DNA of 64,000 bases. Origin: an uncultured Dehalococcoidia bacterium (lineage in GTDB: Bacteria > Chloroflexota > Dehalococcoidia > Lucifugimonadales > CATOSD01). A program made the position numbers and the translations under genes. The stretch spans positions 1 through 64,000 of the forward strand of contig CATOSD010000002.1 of assembly GCA_951812395.1 (NCBI GenBank), written 5' to 3'. The notes under the pieces are model-generated. The model saw nothing but the letters and a program-made list of their open reading frames with translations. It was not told the DNA's origin and searched no databases. Positions 22,863 to 32,135 of this stretch are shown in pieces. Numbering within the stretch: the stretch's first letter is position 1; each line of letters opens with the position of its first letter.

Positions 22863-23918
22863 ATGACCACTGAGAAGAGCAAGGCCCTTGACCTGGCGAT
22901 GGGGCAGATAGACCGCCACTTCGGGCGCGGCGCCATAATGAAGCTCGGCGACGCCAATTACTCGCACGTGGAGGCCATATCCACCGGAGCGATCTCGCTC
23001 GACGCCGCGCTCGGCATTGGCGGCGTCCCCAAGGGCCGCGTCGTCGAGGTGTATGGCGCCGAGTCGTCCGGCAAGTCCACCCTTGGCTACCACATCATGG
23101 CGTCGGCGCAGCGCAACGGCGGCGTCGCCGCCTACATCGACGCCGAGCACGCCCTGGACCCGGCTTACGCCGGCAGGTGCGGCATCGACGTGAACGAGCT
23201 GCTGATATCGCAGCCCGACACCGCCGAGCAGTCGCTCGAAATCTGCGAGTACCTCGTCCGAAGCGGCGCCGTGGACGTCGTGGTCGTCGACAGCGTGGCC
23301 GCCATGGTGCCCAAGGCTGAGCTCGAGGGCGACATGGGCGACACCCACGTCGGGCTTCAGGCGCGGCTCATGTCCCAGGGACTTCGCAAGCTCACCTCCG
23401 CCATCAGCCGTTCCAACACGTGCGTCGTGTTCATCAACCAGCTTCGCGAAAAGGTGGGCGTCTTCTTCGGCAACCCCGAAGTCACCCCCGGAGGCAGGGC
23501 GCTCAAGTTCTACAGCTCAGTGCGCGTCGACATGCGACGGATGGAGTCCATCAAGCGCGGCGCCGAAATAGTCGGCAACAGGGTTAAGGTGCGCGTCGTG
23601 AAGAACAAGGTCGCGCCGCCGTTCCGCGTGGCCGAGTTCGATATCATGTTCAACGAAGGTATCAGCAGGGAAGGCGACCTGCTCGACATGGCCACCGAGA
23701 TGTCCGTGTTGACCAAGCGCGGCGCATTCTACTCCTACGGCGACACCCGGTTGGGCCAGGGCCGTGAGAACTCCAAGGAGTTCATGCGTGAAAACCCCGA
23801 TGTCACCGAGGAGATCGAGGAGAAAGTCCGGGCCATGTTGAACCCCGAAGACGAACAGCCTGAACTGCCTGACGAGTCCGAGACGGCCCGCCCGGGCGTC
23901 GTCGCGGCGGCCAGCTAA
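22863..23918 (+). CDS. recA: RecA recombinase
   Basis: 351 residues. Walker A is GAESSGKST, where most RecAs have GPESSGKTT. Other landmarks are [24 protein letters not shown], the L2 region [22 protein letters not shown], and an acidic C-terminal tail. It forms the nucleoprotein filament for recombination and SOS signalling. GGAG lies upstream of ATG 22863. recX follows after 107 nt, separated by a strong hairpin. Confidence 0.97.
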   Translation: MTTEKSKALDLAMGQIDRHFGRGAIMKLGDANYSHVEAISTGAISLDAALGIGGVPKGRVVEVYGAESSGKSTLGYHIMASAQRNGGVAAYIDAEHALDPAYAGRCGIDVNELLISQPDTAEQSLEICEYLVRSGAVDVVVVDSVAAMVPKAELEGDMGDTHVGLQARLMSQGLRKLTSAISRSNTCVVFINQLREKVGVFFGNPEVTPGGRALKFYSSVRVDMRRMESIKRGAEIVGNRVKVRVVKNKVAPPFRVAEFDIMFNEGISREGDLLDMATEMSVLTKRGAFYSYGDTRLGQGRENSKEFMRENPDVTEEIEEKVRAMLNPEDEQPELPDESETARPGVVAAAS

Positions 23919-23951
23919 CCGAAGCCGCTACGCTCCGCCCGGTTTCCGCCC

Positions 23952-23977
23952 CTCGCGCCGGCGGCGGCCGGCGCGAG
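23952..23977 (+). terminator. Hairpin between recA and recX
   Basis: Perfect 10-bp stem CTCGCGCCGG/CCGGCGCGAG with a 6-nt loop, no T-tract. It is 33 nt after the recA stop and 48 nt before recX, and could attenuate recX expression. Confidence 0.55.
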
Positions 23978-24025
23978 CTACCATAGGGAGTCGATTCTAC
24001 CACAGCGAATCCAATTCGCCATACC

Positions 24026-24529
24026 ATGAAAGACAGCGATCCCGAAAGACACGCCCGCGCCGCTGCCCAGCGCCTCCTCGCGTACAGACCGCGCTCCGAG
24101 GCAGAGATCAGGGAGCGTCTTTCGCGCCGCTATCCCCCGAATGCCGTGGACGACGCGCTCCGGTCGCTCAAGCGTGCGGGCCTGCTCGACGACACCGATT
24201 TCGCCCGGCTGTGGACGGAAAGCCGCCTCACCCACCGCCCTCGATCCGCCGCGCGCATCAGGCGCGAGTTGCTGGACAAGGGCGTCTCCCGCGACACCGC
24301 CGAGACTGCAATCGACGGAATCGACGACGCTGAGAATGCCTACCGCGCGGCGGCACGGCTCGCGGAGAGGCTGCGGGGAGAAAGCCGCGAGGCCTTTAGA
24401 CGCCGCGTCTGGTCTTACCTGCAGCGCCGTGGATTCGGCAGCGCGGCCGTTCGATCCGCCATATCGCGGCTGTGGGACGAGACCCGCAACGGCGCGTCCG
24501 CACCGCCTGCGGACGCGGGCTGGCGGTAG
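24026..24529 (+). CDS. recX: Regulatory protein RecX
   Basis: 167 residues, all alpha, with the three-helix RecX repeats: RLLAYRPRSEAEIRERLSRR, LKRAGLLDDTDFARLWTESR, RIRRELLDKGVSRDTAETAI. It modulates RecA filaments, and its position after recA is the usual arrangement. ATG 24026. Confidence 0.93.
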   Translation: MKDSDPERHARAAAQRLLAYRPRSEAEIRERLSRRYPPNAVDDALRSLKRAGLLDDTDFARLWTESRLTHRPRSAARIRRELLDKGVSRDTAETAIDGIDDAENAYRAAARLAERLRGESREAFRRRVWSYLQRRGFGSAAVRSAISRLWDETRNGASAPPADAGWR

Positions 24530-24604
24530 CCGCATGGCGTCCGCCGACGCGCCAAGAGCCGGGGTGCTTGCGCACCGGGCCGGGCCCGCGCCGGAGGTGT
24601 AGCC

Positions 24605-25903
24605 GTGTCCGACGCCGGTTCGCTCAACCTGTTCCTCATTGTCATCTTCGTACTCTTCTCGGGCTTCTTTTCGAGTTCCGAAGCCGCCTACCTGTCCCTG
24701 GAAAGGGTCCGCGTCGCCCACCTGGTCAACAGCAACGTGCCAGGCGCGCGCCGGATCGCCAGTATGCTGGAGCAGCCCGAAAGGCTGCTCGCGACGATTC
24801 TGCTTGGGAACAACCTGGTAAACGTCGCCTTCACGGCAATCGTCACCGTCGTCGCCATTGACCTGCTCGGCGAGAACACGGGCGTGGTCGTGGCGACCGT
24901 GGCTGGAACGCTCGTGCTTCTGGTGTTCGGCGAAATCATGCCCAAGACCTTCGCCGTTCACAACTCGGAGCGGTTGGCGTTCGTGTACGCCCGTCCACTG
25001 AAGGCGGTGGAACTGGTGTTGTGGCCGCTCGTGATGGTGTTGCAGTGGATGACCAGGCGCACGCGCACCGTGCTGGGCGGCGGGACGCCACAGCGGGAGT
25101 CGATTACCGAAGCCGAACTGAGAACCCTGTTCGACATAGGCGAGGCGGAGGGCACCTTCGAGCCGGGTGAAGTGGACATGCTGGAGAACGTGCTCAACTT
25201 CGGCGACAGCCAGGTCCGTGAGGTGATGACCCCCCGCAACCAGATCGCCTCCATCGAACACGGTGCGACGCTGGAAGAGTTTCTTGGCGTGTACACGGAC
25301 AACAGTCACACCCGCTTTCCCGTCATTCGGGGCGGCGGCGACAACATCATCGGCATCCTGTCCGTCAAGGACGTGCTGAGAGCCATGTCCACCGACAAGC
25401 TGAAGTTCGAAGACTCGGTTACCGACTTCATCCGCGACTGCTACTTCGTGCCAGAGACCAAGGGGGCCTCGGAGCTGTTCGAGGAGCTGAGGAGCAGCGG
25501 CAACCAGATGGCCATGGTGGTGGACGAGTACGGCGGCCTGTCGGGGTTGGTCACCCTGAAACGGCTGCTGGAGGTGGTGGTGGGACCCGTCGGAGAGGAG
25601 GGCGAGGGCCTGGAGGAGGAGTTCGAGGCGATCGACGAAAACACCTTCCAGCTTGAGGCGTCGATGAGCATAGCCGAGGCCAACGACGAGCTGGAGATAG
25701 GCATACCCGACGGCGACTTCGACACCGTAGCGGGCTTCGTGCTCGCGGAGTTGGGCCACATTCCCGCAGAGGGCGAACAGTTCGATTTCGAGCAGCTGAA
25801 GTTTGAGATAGTGGAGATGAACAACTTCAAAATCGAGACTGTCAGAGTCACGAAGCTTCATCCCACTGAGGACGAAGTTGGTCGCGAAGCTGATCCTAGT
25901 TAG
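24605..25903 (+). CDS. CNNM/CorC family ion transporter with CBS domains
   Basis: 432 residues from GTG 24605. Residues 1-~145 are the DUF21 membrane domain (FVLFSGFFSSSEAAYLSLER, LVFGEIMPKTFAV). Then comes a CBS pair (VREVMTPRNQIASIEHGATL ... MVVDEYGGLSGLVTLKRLLE) and a C-terminal CorC/HlyC-type domain from ~345 to the end. Such proteins are implicated in Mg2+/Co2+ efflux or homeostasis. The next gene starts within its last 26 nt. Confidence 0.92.
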   Translation: MSDAGSLNLFLIVIFVLFSGFFSSSEAAYLSLERVRVAHLVNSNVPGARRIASMLEQPERLLATILLGNNLVNVAFTAIVTVVAIDLLGENTGVVVATVAGTLVLLVFGEIMPKTFAVHNSERLAFVYARPLKAVELVLWPLVMVLQWMTRRTRTVLGGGTPQRESITEAELRTLFDIGEAEGTFEPGEVDMLENVLNFGDSQVREVMTPRNQIASIEHGATLEEFLGVYTDNSHTRFPVIRGGGDNIIGILSVKDVLRAMSTDKLKFEDSVTDFIRDCYFVPETKGASELFEELRSSGNQMAMVVDEYGGLSGLVTLKRLLEVVVGPVGEEGEGLEEEFEAIDENTFQLEASMSIAEANDELEIGIPDGDFDTVAGFVLAELGHIPAEGEQFDFEQLKFEIVEMNNFKIETVRVTKLHPTEDEVGREADPS

Positions 25904-26540
25904 GCACGGCGAGACGATGCTGAATCGCGAGGGTCGCGTGCAGGGCCTGGGCGACGCTCCGCTCAACGAGACCGGCGAGGCGCAGGCGCGCGCGGTCGCG
26001 GACGCCCTTGCCCCCGACGCGCCATTCCACCTTTACGCGAGCCCGCTTTCCCGCGCCTCGCAGACGGCTCGGCCCATCGCCGACGCACACGGCGTGCCCC
26101 CGGCAACCGCCGACGACCTGCGCGAGGCGGACGTGGGCGAACTGGACGGCCTGACCATCGCGCAGGTGCGCGAGCGCTACCCGGAGTTCATGCGCCGCTG
26201 GGCCGAGGACGCCGGTGACACCACGATGCCCGGTGGCGAGTCTCTGCGCGGCGTGCGCTGCCGCGCCTGGCGCGCCGTGCGCGAGCTGGCCGCCCGCCAC
26301 GAGGACGCTACCGTCGTGGTGGTTACCCACAACTTCGTGATCCAGACCGTCCTCAGTGGCGCGCTTGGCGTGCCGCTCGACAGCGCGCGTAGGATTCGGC
26401 AGGAGCCTGGCTGCATCACCCGGCTGGAGTTCGCCGCCGGCCGCGTCTCTCTCGTGTCGTCCAACGAGACCTGGCACCTGCGGGACCTGGCGTCTGCCGC
26501 CGGCGCGACCCGACCCGCCGGGGAGCGCCAGGGCCGGTGA
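25878..26540 (+). CDS. Histidine phosphatase (phosphoglycerate mutase-like)
   Basis: 220 residues from TTG 25878, overlapping the transporter gene by 26 nt. The catalytic LILVRHGETMLNREG carries the phosphohistidine. The second-half THNFVIQTVL supplies the other active-site His, and READVGELDG is the acid motif. Members dephosphorylate varied small metabolites such as cobalamin precursors or sugar phosphates. The substrate cannot be inferred. It overlaps tilS by 4 nt, so translation is coupled. Confidence 0.88.
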   Translation: MVAKLILVRHGETMLNREGRVQGLGDAPLNETGEAQARAVADALAPDAPFHLYASPLSRASQTARPIADAHGVPPATADDLREADVGELDGLTIAQVRERYPEFMRRWAEDAGDTTMPGGESLRGVRCRAWRAVRELAARHEDATVVVVTHNFVIQTVLSGALGVPLDSARRIRQEPGCITRLEFAAGRVSLVSSNETWHLRDLASAAGATRPAGERQGR

Positions 26541-27982
26541 ACGCCGCCGCCCGTCTGCGCACGCGCGTCCGCGGGGCGCTGGTAGACGCAGGCCTCGCCC
26601 GGGGGAGCCTGCTGGTTGTTGCAGTGTCGGGAGGCCCCGACTCGCTGGCGCTTCTCCACGCGCTCCACTCCCTGGCCCCGGACCTTGCCCTTCGGCTGCA
26701 CGGCGCTCACCTGGACCACGGGCTGCGCGGCGCGGCATCGGACGCGGACGCGCGATTCGTCACCGAGGAGTTTCGCCGTCTGGGCTTGGCCAACACCTGC
26801 GAGCGCGCCGATGTCGCGGCGTACCGCAGGGAGCGCAAGTTGTCCCTCGAGGAGGCCGCACGGGACGTCCGCTACGCCTTCCTGGCGCGCGTCGCAGAGC
26901 GGCAGGGCGCCGACGCCGTGGCTCTTGGCCACACTGCGGACGACCAGGCCGAGACGGTGCTCATGCGCCTGCTGCGCGGCAGCGGCCTTAGCGGGTTGCG
27001 CGGCATGAGCGTGCTTAGCCGGCGAGCCTACGCCGGTGGAAGCGTAGCGTTGGTGCGGCCACTGTTGGCCATGACCCGCAGCGAGGTGGTCGCCTACTGC
27101 CGCGAGCTGGGCCTCGCGCCTCGCGAAGACGCATCCAACGCCTCCACCGACATGCTCCGCAATCGCGTCAGGCTGGAACTCATACCCCAGCTCGAGACCT
27201 ACAACCCCTCGGTGAGGCGCGCGCTTCTGCGGTTGACGCGCTCGAGCGCGAGGGACCTGGACTACGTCGAGGAGCAGGTGGACGCCGCGATGGCCGACGT
27301 CGCGTCACGGACCTCCGATGGCGTCGCCCTCGAACGCCGCGGCTTCACGAGCCTGCACCCCGCAATACAGGCGCACTCGCTGCGCCGCGCTTTCGCGATG
27401 TGCCGGGGCAGCTACCGCGACCTGGAGCAGTACCACGTGGATGCGATGGCGCGGCTGATCCAGGGGCGGGCGGGCACGTCGCTAGACCTGCCGGCCGGCG
27501 TGCGATTCCAGGTGGGATACGAAAGTGCCCTGATGACGCTCGGGGATCCAGACGCCTCCTCGCTGCCACCGCTGAAGGGGTGCCATCGCGTCGTGATTCC
27601 CGGGGAGTCGCGGGCCGGCCCGTGGAGCGTGAGCGCGGCGTTCGCGGACGGAACAGGGCCGCACGATACGGCGGGGCCTCGCAGGCTCGCGGAAGGCCCG
27701 CCCTATGCCGCGCGGCTCGACGCCACGAGCGTCGGCAAGTCCGCCTGGCTGCGGACGCGAGTGGCGGGCGAGCGGTTCCAGCCGCTTGGAATGTCGCACA
27801 CGAAGAAGCTGCAGGACTTCATGGTCGACGAGAAGATCCCCCGAGAGTGGCGCGACCGGGTCCCGCTGCTGGTTACGCCCCGCGGTGTCGCGTGGGTCGC
27901 GGGCTGCCGGGTCGCGGAGTGGGCCAGTCCGGGGCAGGATGGCGAGTGGCAGTTCGAGTTGCGCATAGAGCGGCCTTCGTGA
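26537..27982 (+). CDS. tilS: tRNA(Ile)-lysidine synthase
   Basis: 481 residues from GTG 26537. The PP-loop SGGPDSLALLHAL is near residue 31, followed by AHLDHGLRG and the ALGHTADDQAETVLMRLLRG motif. Substrate-recognition and C-terminal domains are present (RFQPLGMSHTKKLQDFMVDE, IPREWRDRVPLLV). It converts C34 of tRNA-Ile(CAU) to lysidine. Full length; it ends a tightly coupled three-gene set. Confidence 0.95.
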   Translation: MNAAARLRTRVRGALVDAGLARGSLLVVAVSGGPDSLALLHALHSLAPDLALRLHGAHLDHGLRGAASDADARFVTEEFRRLGLANTCERADVAAYRRERKLSLEEAARDVRYAFLARVAERQGADAVALGHTADDQAETVLMRLLRGSGLSGLRGMSVLSRRAYAGGSVALVRPLLAMTRSEVVAYCRELGLAPREDASNASTDMLRNRVRLELIPQLETYNPSVRRALLRLTRSSARDLDYVEEQVDAAMADVASRTSDGVALERRGFTSLHPAIQAHSLRRAFAMCRGSYRDLEQYHVDAMARLIQGRAGTSLDLPAGVRFQVGYESALMTLGDPDASSLPPLKGCHRVVIPGESRAGPWSVSAAFADGTGPHDTAGPRRLAEGPPYAARLDATSVGKSAWLRTRVAGERFQPLGMSHTKKLQDFMVDEKIPREWRDRVPLLVTPRGVAWVAGCRVAEWASPGQDGEWQFELRIERPS

Positions 27983-28015
27983 CGCGCGCCGAATGGCGGG
28001 CGGGGTCGGGCCTCT

Positions 28016-29014
28016 CTAGATGATGCGGTTGAGGCGGGGGTTGTTGGTCTGGCCGGGGATGCGGCCCCGTTTGGACGCCGGACGGCCATCGATTTCGTGG
28101 ATGTCCGCGGTGAAGCTGTTCGGCGGTGCGTTAGAGATGTACTCTCCCACCGTAAAGCCGTGCACGGGGGCATTGGCCTGGACGAACTCGCGGATCTTTT
28201 CCGCTGTGAACCCGCCACTCAAGTAGATCTCCACGCGCCGGTGTCCGGCTTGGTCGAGCCGGGCCCTCATCTCGCGCACGAATTCGACGCTCACGCCGCC
28301 CCGCTCGCTTGCCGTGTCGATGCTTATGCCCCTCAGCCTGTCCTCCATCGCCCCCGCGACGTGCAGCGCCTCTTCCGCCTCGTCGCGGAAAGTGTCCACC
28401 AGCGCTATGCGGGGAATCTCGGAGGGCATTCGCCTGTCGAAGGCCTCTACTGCCGCCAGCGTGTCGCCCATCAGCAGCGGTAGCACATGGGGCATACTGC
28501 CCGCGGGCGTAACCCTCGCCAGCCTGCCGCCCAGCATGGTGGAGCAGGACACGCAGCCGCCGGTAACCGCCGAGTAGTCGAGCACCGCAGCGACGTTGGG
28601 GTGCACGTGCCTGGCGCCCATCGCCAGCACCGGCAGGCCGCCCGCGGCGTCCACGCACTCGCGGGCGGCGGCGGCCCAGCCGCTGCACGACGACAGCGTG
28701 CCGCACAGCGCCGTCTCGTACAGCCCGAAGGTGCTGTAGGGTGCGTTGATGCGCAACGCGACCTCGTTCGCATCCATCTCCTCCCCCTCGTCCAGCGCCC
28801 AGACCTCTATGCCGGTCTCGGGAAGCACCTTCAGGAGCAGCGAGCGGACCTCTCGCAAGCCGCAAAAGATGCCCGTGCGGCTGGGAGAAAACTCCATGCT
28901 CACGTGAGGGTTGAGCCCCTCCCCGCGTAGGATGGACAGCGTGCGATGCAGGAACACGTCGGCTGTGTCGCCGACAAGAATCGAGGGCCGAATGTCGAAG
29001 TCGGGGCTAACCAT
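28016..29014 (-). CDS. Nicotinate phosphoribosyltransferase-like protein
   Basis: 332 residues, shorter than classical PncB (~400-490) and closer to the compact archaeal/bacterial NAPRTase-like group. Signatures: the N-terminal VGDTADVFLHRTLSIL, GIFCGLREVRSLLL, GARHVHPNVAAVLDYSAVTG, LVDTFRDEAEEAL, and the phosphate-binding IYLSGGFTAEKIREF. It makes nicotinate mononucleotide from nicotinate and PRPP. It follows a nicotinamidase-like gene after 62 nt, so the pair would salvage nicotinamide to NaMN. Confidence 0.85.
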   Translation of the reverse strand: MVSPDFDIRPSILVGDTADVFLHRTLSILRGEGLNPHVSMEFSPSRTGIFCGLREVRSLLLKVLPETGIEVWALDEGEEMDANEVALRINAPYSTFGLYETALCGTLSSCSGWAAAARECVDAAGGLPVLAMGARHVHPNVAAVLDYSAVTGGCVSCSTMLGGRLARVTPAGSMPHVLPLLMGDTLAAVEAFDRRMPSEIPRIALVDTFRDEAEEALHVAGAMEDRLRGISIDTASERGGVSVEFVREMRARLDQAGHRRVEIYLSGGFTAEKIREFVQANAPVHGFTVGEYISNAPPNSFTADIHEIDGRPASKRGRIPGQTNNPRLNRII

Positions 29015-29076
29015 CTGACGTGCGCTCTTTCAATCTCGTTTGGGGCGCGACCGCCCGGTTGGAAGGATGGGGTGGA

Positions 29077-29610
29077 CTAGGCGGCCGGCTCGGGCCGCGT
29101 CACGGTAGCGCCCAGAATCTTCTCCAGGTGGTCGAGGGCGTAGGCGTGGGCCGATGGGTCGAAGCTGGCCACGCAGTCGGCGGGCACCTCCACGGCGTAG
29201 TCGCGGTTGCGAGCGTCCGACGCGGTGTGCATGACGCAGATGTCGGTGCACACGCCGCAGATGATGATCTTGTCCGGCGCGAGCTCGGCGAGCCGCCGTT
29301 CCAGATCAGTATCGTAGAACGCGCTGTAGCGCCGCTTCGGGATAACGACGCCGTCGTATCCGGCGAGCTCGCCGATGACCTCGGCCTCCTCGGTGTCCTT
29401 CACGCAGTGCACCGGGAACATCTGAAACTCCAGGTCGTCCGGGTCATGGTTGTCGCAGATGAAGAACACCGCCGAGCCTTTGGCCAGCTCGTCCTCGATG
29501 AGCCGCCGCACGCGCGGCACGATCTGCCGCGCTTCGTCGCCACAGTAAAGGTTGTGGCCCGGCTCCATGAAGCCGACCACCATGTCCACCACCAGTAAGG
29601 CGTTGCTCAT
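29077..29610 (-). CDS. Nicotinamidase/isochorismatase family hydrolase
   Basis: 177 residues from ATG 29610; the longer frame lacks family character. The cysteine hydrolase triad is visible: Asp in LLVVDMVVGF, Lys in VVIPKRRYSAFYDT, Cys in IICGVCTDICVM. A metal-binding D-x-H appears in ICDNHDPDD. It probably deamidates nicotinamide to nicotinate for the downstream phosphoribosyltransferase gene. Confidence 0.85.
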   Translation of the reverse strand: MSNALLVVDMVVGFMEPGHNLYCGDEARQIVPRVRRLIEDELAKGSAVFFICDNHDPDDLEFQMFPVHCVKDTEEAEVIGELAGYDGVVIPKRRYSAFYDTDLERRLAELAPDKIIICGVCTDICVMHTASDARNRDYAVEVPADCVASFDPSAHAYALDHLEKILGATVTRPEPAA

Positions 29611-29749
29611 GCCTTCACCCGCATTTGGAGATGTTCTCGAAACCGTCCGAGGGCGTTTCTCCCTCTCTGGAATGGTCTCGAAGTCAATACGTCCATAATA
29701 TACCCTTGGCCGGTTGCAATCGCAACCGGTGAAATTGGGCTGCAAACCA

Positions 29750-30520
29750 TCATAGCGGCGTGGAAGGGCGGGAGCTGCCCCGTGCGGCGAGCGCCCGGCT
29801 GGCCCGGCGCAGCCCGCCGAACCGCAGCCGCAGCAGGCCCCGCAGGTCGCCCAGCGCCGTGCCGATTATCTTGACCCGCGTGTCCGGGTCGTCCGTCCAG
29901 GTGACCGGGCACTCTTTTATCCGGTAGCCGTTCTTGTCTGCCAGTATCAGCAGCTCCGAGTCGAAGAACCATCCCAGGTCCACCACGAGCGGCAACACCT
30001 CCCGGACCACTCGGCGGCTGACGACCTTGAATCCGCACTGCGCGTCCGCGAAGCTGGTGAAGAACATGCTGCGAAACAGCAGGCTGTAGCACCGCGAGAT
30101 TACCTCGCGCTTCAGCGGGCGGTCCACCACCACCGCGCCCGGCCTCAGCCTCGACGCTATCGCCAGGTCGTATCCCTCTTCGTCCACCGCGCGGGCCAGT
30201 ACCGGCAGCGCCGCCAGATCCGTCGACAGGTCGACGTCCATGTAGCCCACCAGATCTGCCCCACTGCGCGACCAGGCGTGCCGCAGCGCGCGCCCGCGTC
30301 CCCGCTGCTCCAGGCGCTCTCCCGCGGTCTGTGAGAACTGCCGCGTCAGCCGTTCGATCACGTCCGGCGTGGAGTCGGTCGAGCCGTTGTCCGCGATTAC
30401 TATGCGCCACTCGTATCCGGCCATCTCGCGCGACATGAAGCCGTGCAGCCTGGCAATGCTGTCGGGCAGCGAGCGCTCTTCGTTAAGCACCGGGATCACC
30501 ACGTCCAGGGTCGTGCTCAT
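29750..30520 (-). CDS. Glycosyltransferase family 2, polyprenyl-phosphate glycosyltransferase-like
   Basis: 256 residues with GT-A features: DVVIPVLNEERSLPDSI, IADNGSTDST, the DxD-like GYMDVDLSTD, and DAQCGFKVVSRR with FFDSELLILA, as in dolichyl/undecaprenyl-phosphate glucose or mannose synthases. No C-terminal membrane helices are present, so it is the catalytic-domain-only form. It probably transfers a sugar from NDP-sugar to polyprenyl phosphate. It lies 7 nt after purH on the same strand. Confidence 0.88.
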   Translation of the reverse strand: MSTTLDVVIPVLNEERSLPDSIARLHGFMSREMAGYEWRIVIADNGSTDSTPDVIERLTRQFSQTAGERLEQRGRGRALRHAWSRSGADLVGYMDVDLSTDLAALPVLARAVDEEGYDLAIASRLRPGAVVVDRPLKREVISRCYSLLFRSMFFTSFADAQCGFKVVSRRVVREVLPLVVDLGWFFDSELLILADKNGYRIKECPVTWTDDPDTRVKIIGTALGDLRGLLRLRFGGLRRASRALAARGSSRPSTPL

Positions 30521-30527
30521 TGGCGGC

Positions 30528-32048
30528 CTAGTGCCTGAAGTGGCGCACGCCCGTGAAGACCATGGCTATGCCCGCCGCGTCCGCCGCCGCGATCACCTCG
30601 TCGTCGCGTATGGAGCCCCCCGGCTGCGCGATGGCGGCCACGCCGCCCTCGGCTGCCATCTCCACGTTGTCGGCGAACGGGAAGAATGCGTCCGACGCCA
30701 GCACGCTGCCCCTGGCGCGCACTCCCGCGATGCCCAGCGAGAGGCGCACGCTGACGACTCGGTTGGGCTGGCCGGCGCCCATGCCCAGCAGCACGCCGTC
30801 ACTGGCGAGGACGATGGTGTTGGACTTGATGTGCTTGGCCGCCTTCCACGCGAAGGCCAGGTCGGCCAGCTCGGACTCAGTCGGCGCGCGCTGCGTGACC
30901 GTCTTCCAGCCGGAGGCGTCCTCGTCGATGGAGTCGACCGTCTGGAGCAGCGCGCCCCCCGACACTGGGCGCACGTCCAGCGGCACCGGACCGGAGCCGG
31001 CCGGCACTCGCAGCACGCGGAGGTTGCGCCGCCTGCGGAGCCTCTCCAGCGCGCCGTCCTCGTAGGAGGGAGCGACCACTATCTCGTAGAACATGCCACG
31101 CATGGCCCGCGCCGTGGCCTCGGTCACCGTGCGGTTGAAGCCGACAATGCCGCCGTAGGCCGACACCGTGTCGCCCTCGAACGCCCTGGCGTAGGCGGTG
31201 GGCTGGTCTTCGTGTACCGCGAGGCCACAGGGGTTGGTGTGCTTCACCACCACGGCGGCGGGCGCGTCGAAGTCGGACACCACGCGCCAGGCGGCGTCGG
31301 CGTCCATTATGTTGTTGAACGAGAGTTCCCGGCCGTGTAGCTGCTCCGCCCCGGCGATGCCGCCCGACGAAAGCGGGTCGGCGTACAGCGCGGCCCGCTG
31401 GTGCGGATTCTCACCGTAGCGGAGGTCGTACAGCTTTGAGTAGCCCAGCGTCGTCTCGTGGGGGAAGTTCGCGCCCCCGTCCGCCAGGTAGCAAGCGACG
31501 GCCGTGTCGTAGAGCGCGACGTGCTGGAACGCCTTGCGGGCGAGCCGCCGCCGCTCCTCGAGGCTTGGCCCGTCGGTGGACGCCAGCCGCTCGCCGACCC
31601 AGCCGTAGTCCGCGGGATCGACGACGACCACCACGTGGGGAAAGTTCTTGGCCGCGGCGCGAATCATCGCCGGGCCGCCGATGTCGATGTTCTCCAGCGC
31701 ATCCTCCAGCGCGACGCCGGCGTCGGCCACGGTCTCGACGAACGGGTACAGGTTGTTGACCACGACGTCGATGGCGCCGATGCCGTGCCGTTTCAGCTCG
31801 CTTTCGTGCTCCGGCAGATCGCGGCGCGCGAGAATGCCGCCGTGTACGGCCGGGTGCAACGTCTTGACGCGGCCGTCCAGTATCTCCGGGAAACGGGTCA
31901 CGTCCGACACCTGCTCCACCCGCAAGCCGGCATCGGCCAGCGTGCGGTAGGTGCCGCCCGTGCTGATCTGCTCGAAACCGGCGTCTTGCAGTGTGCGGGC
32001 GAACTCCACCAGACCCGTCTTGTCGTATACGCTTAGCAGCGATCTCAC
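30528..32048 (-). CDS. purH: Bifunctional AICAR transformylase/IMP cyclohydrolase
   Basis: 506 residues. The N-terminal MGS-like cyclohydrolase domain has LLSVYDKTGLVEFARTL, STGGTYRTL and GRVKTLHPAVHGGIL. The C-terminal transformylase domain has KHTNPCGLAVHED and AYGGIVGFNRTV, ending FTGVRHFRH. It catalyses the last two steps to IMP. It is transcribed after purM, with an 87-nt gap. Confidence 0.96.
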   Translation of the reverse strand: MRSLLSVYDKTGLVEFARTLQDAGFEQISTGGTYRTLADAGLRVEQVSDVTRFPEILDGRVKTLHPAVHGGILARRDLPEHESELKRHGIGAIDVVVNNLYPFVETVADAGVALEDALENIDIGGPAMIRAAAKNFPHVVVVVDPADYGWVGERLASTDGPSLEERRRLARKAFQHVALYDTAVACYLADGGANFPHETTLGYSKLYDLRYGENPHQRAALYADPLSSGGIAGAEQLHGRELSFNNIMDADAAWRVVSDFDAPAAVVVKHTNPCGLAVHEDQPTAYARAFEGDTVSAYGGIVGFNRTVTEATARAMRGMFYEIVVAPSYEDGALERLRRRRNLRVLRVPAGSGPVPLDVRPVSGGALLQTVDSIDEDASGWKTVTQRAPTESELADLAFAWKAAKHIKSNTIVLASDGVLLGMGAGQPNRVVSVRLSLGIAGVRARGSVLASDAFFPFADNVEMAAEGGVAAIAQPGGSIRDDEVIAAADAAGIAMVFTGVRHFRH

Positions 32049-32135
32049 GTGTTTTCTCCAGCTTTCGGGATGCCGGGGACATTTGGCTCGGTACGCGAGC
32101 CGTTTCTGCCCGCCGGCGTCACAATCTGCGTTCTG

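Noticed and set aside
23978..25966. 662-codon minus-strand frame across recX and the CNNM gene
   Set aside because: Composition is a frame shadow of two well-identified plus-strand genes.
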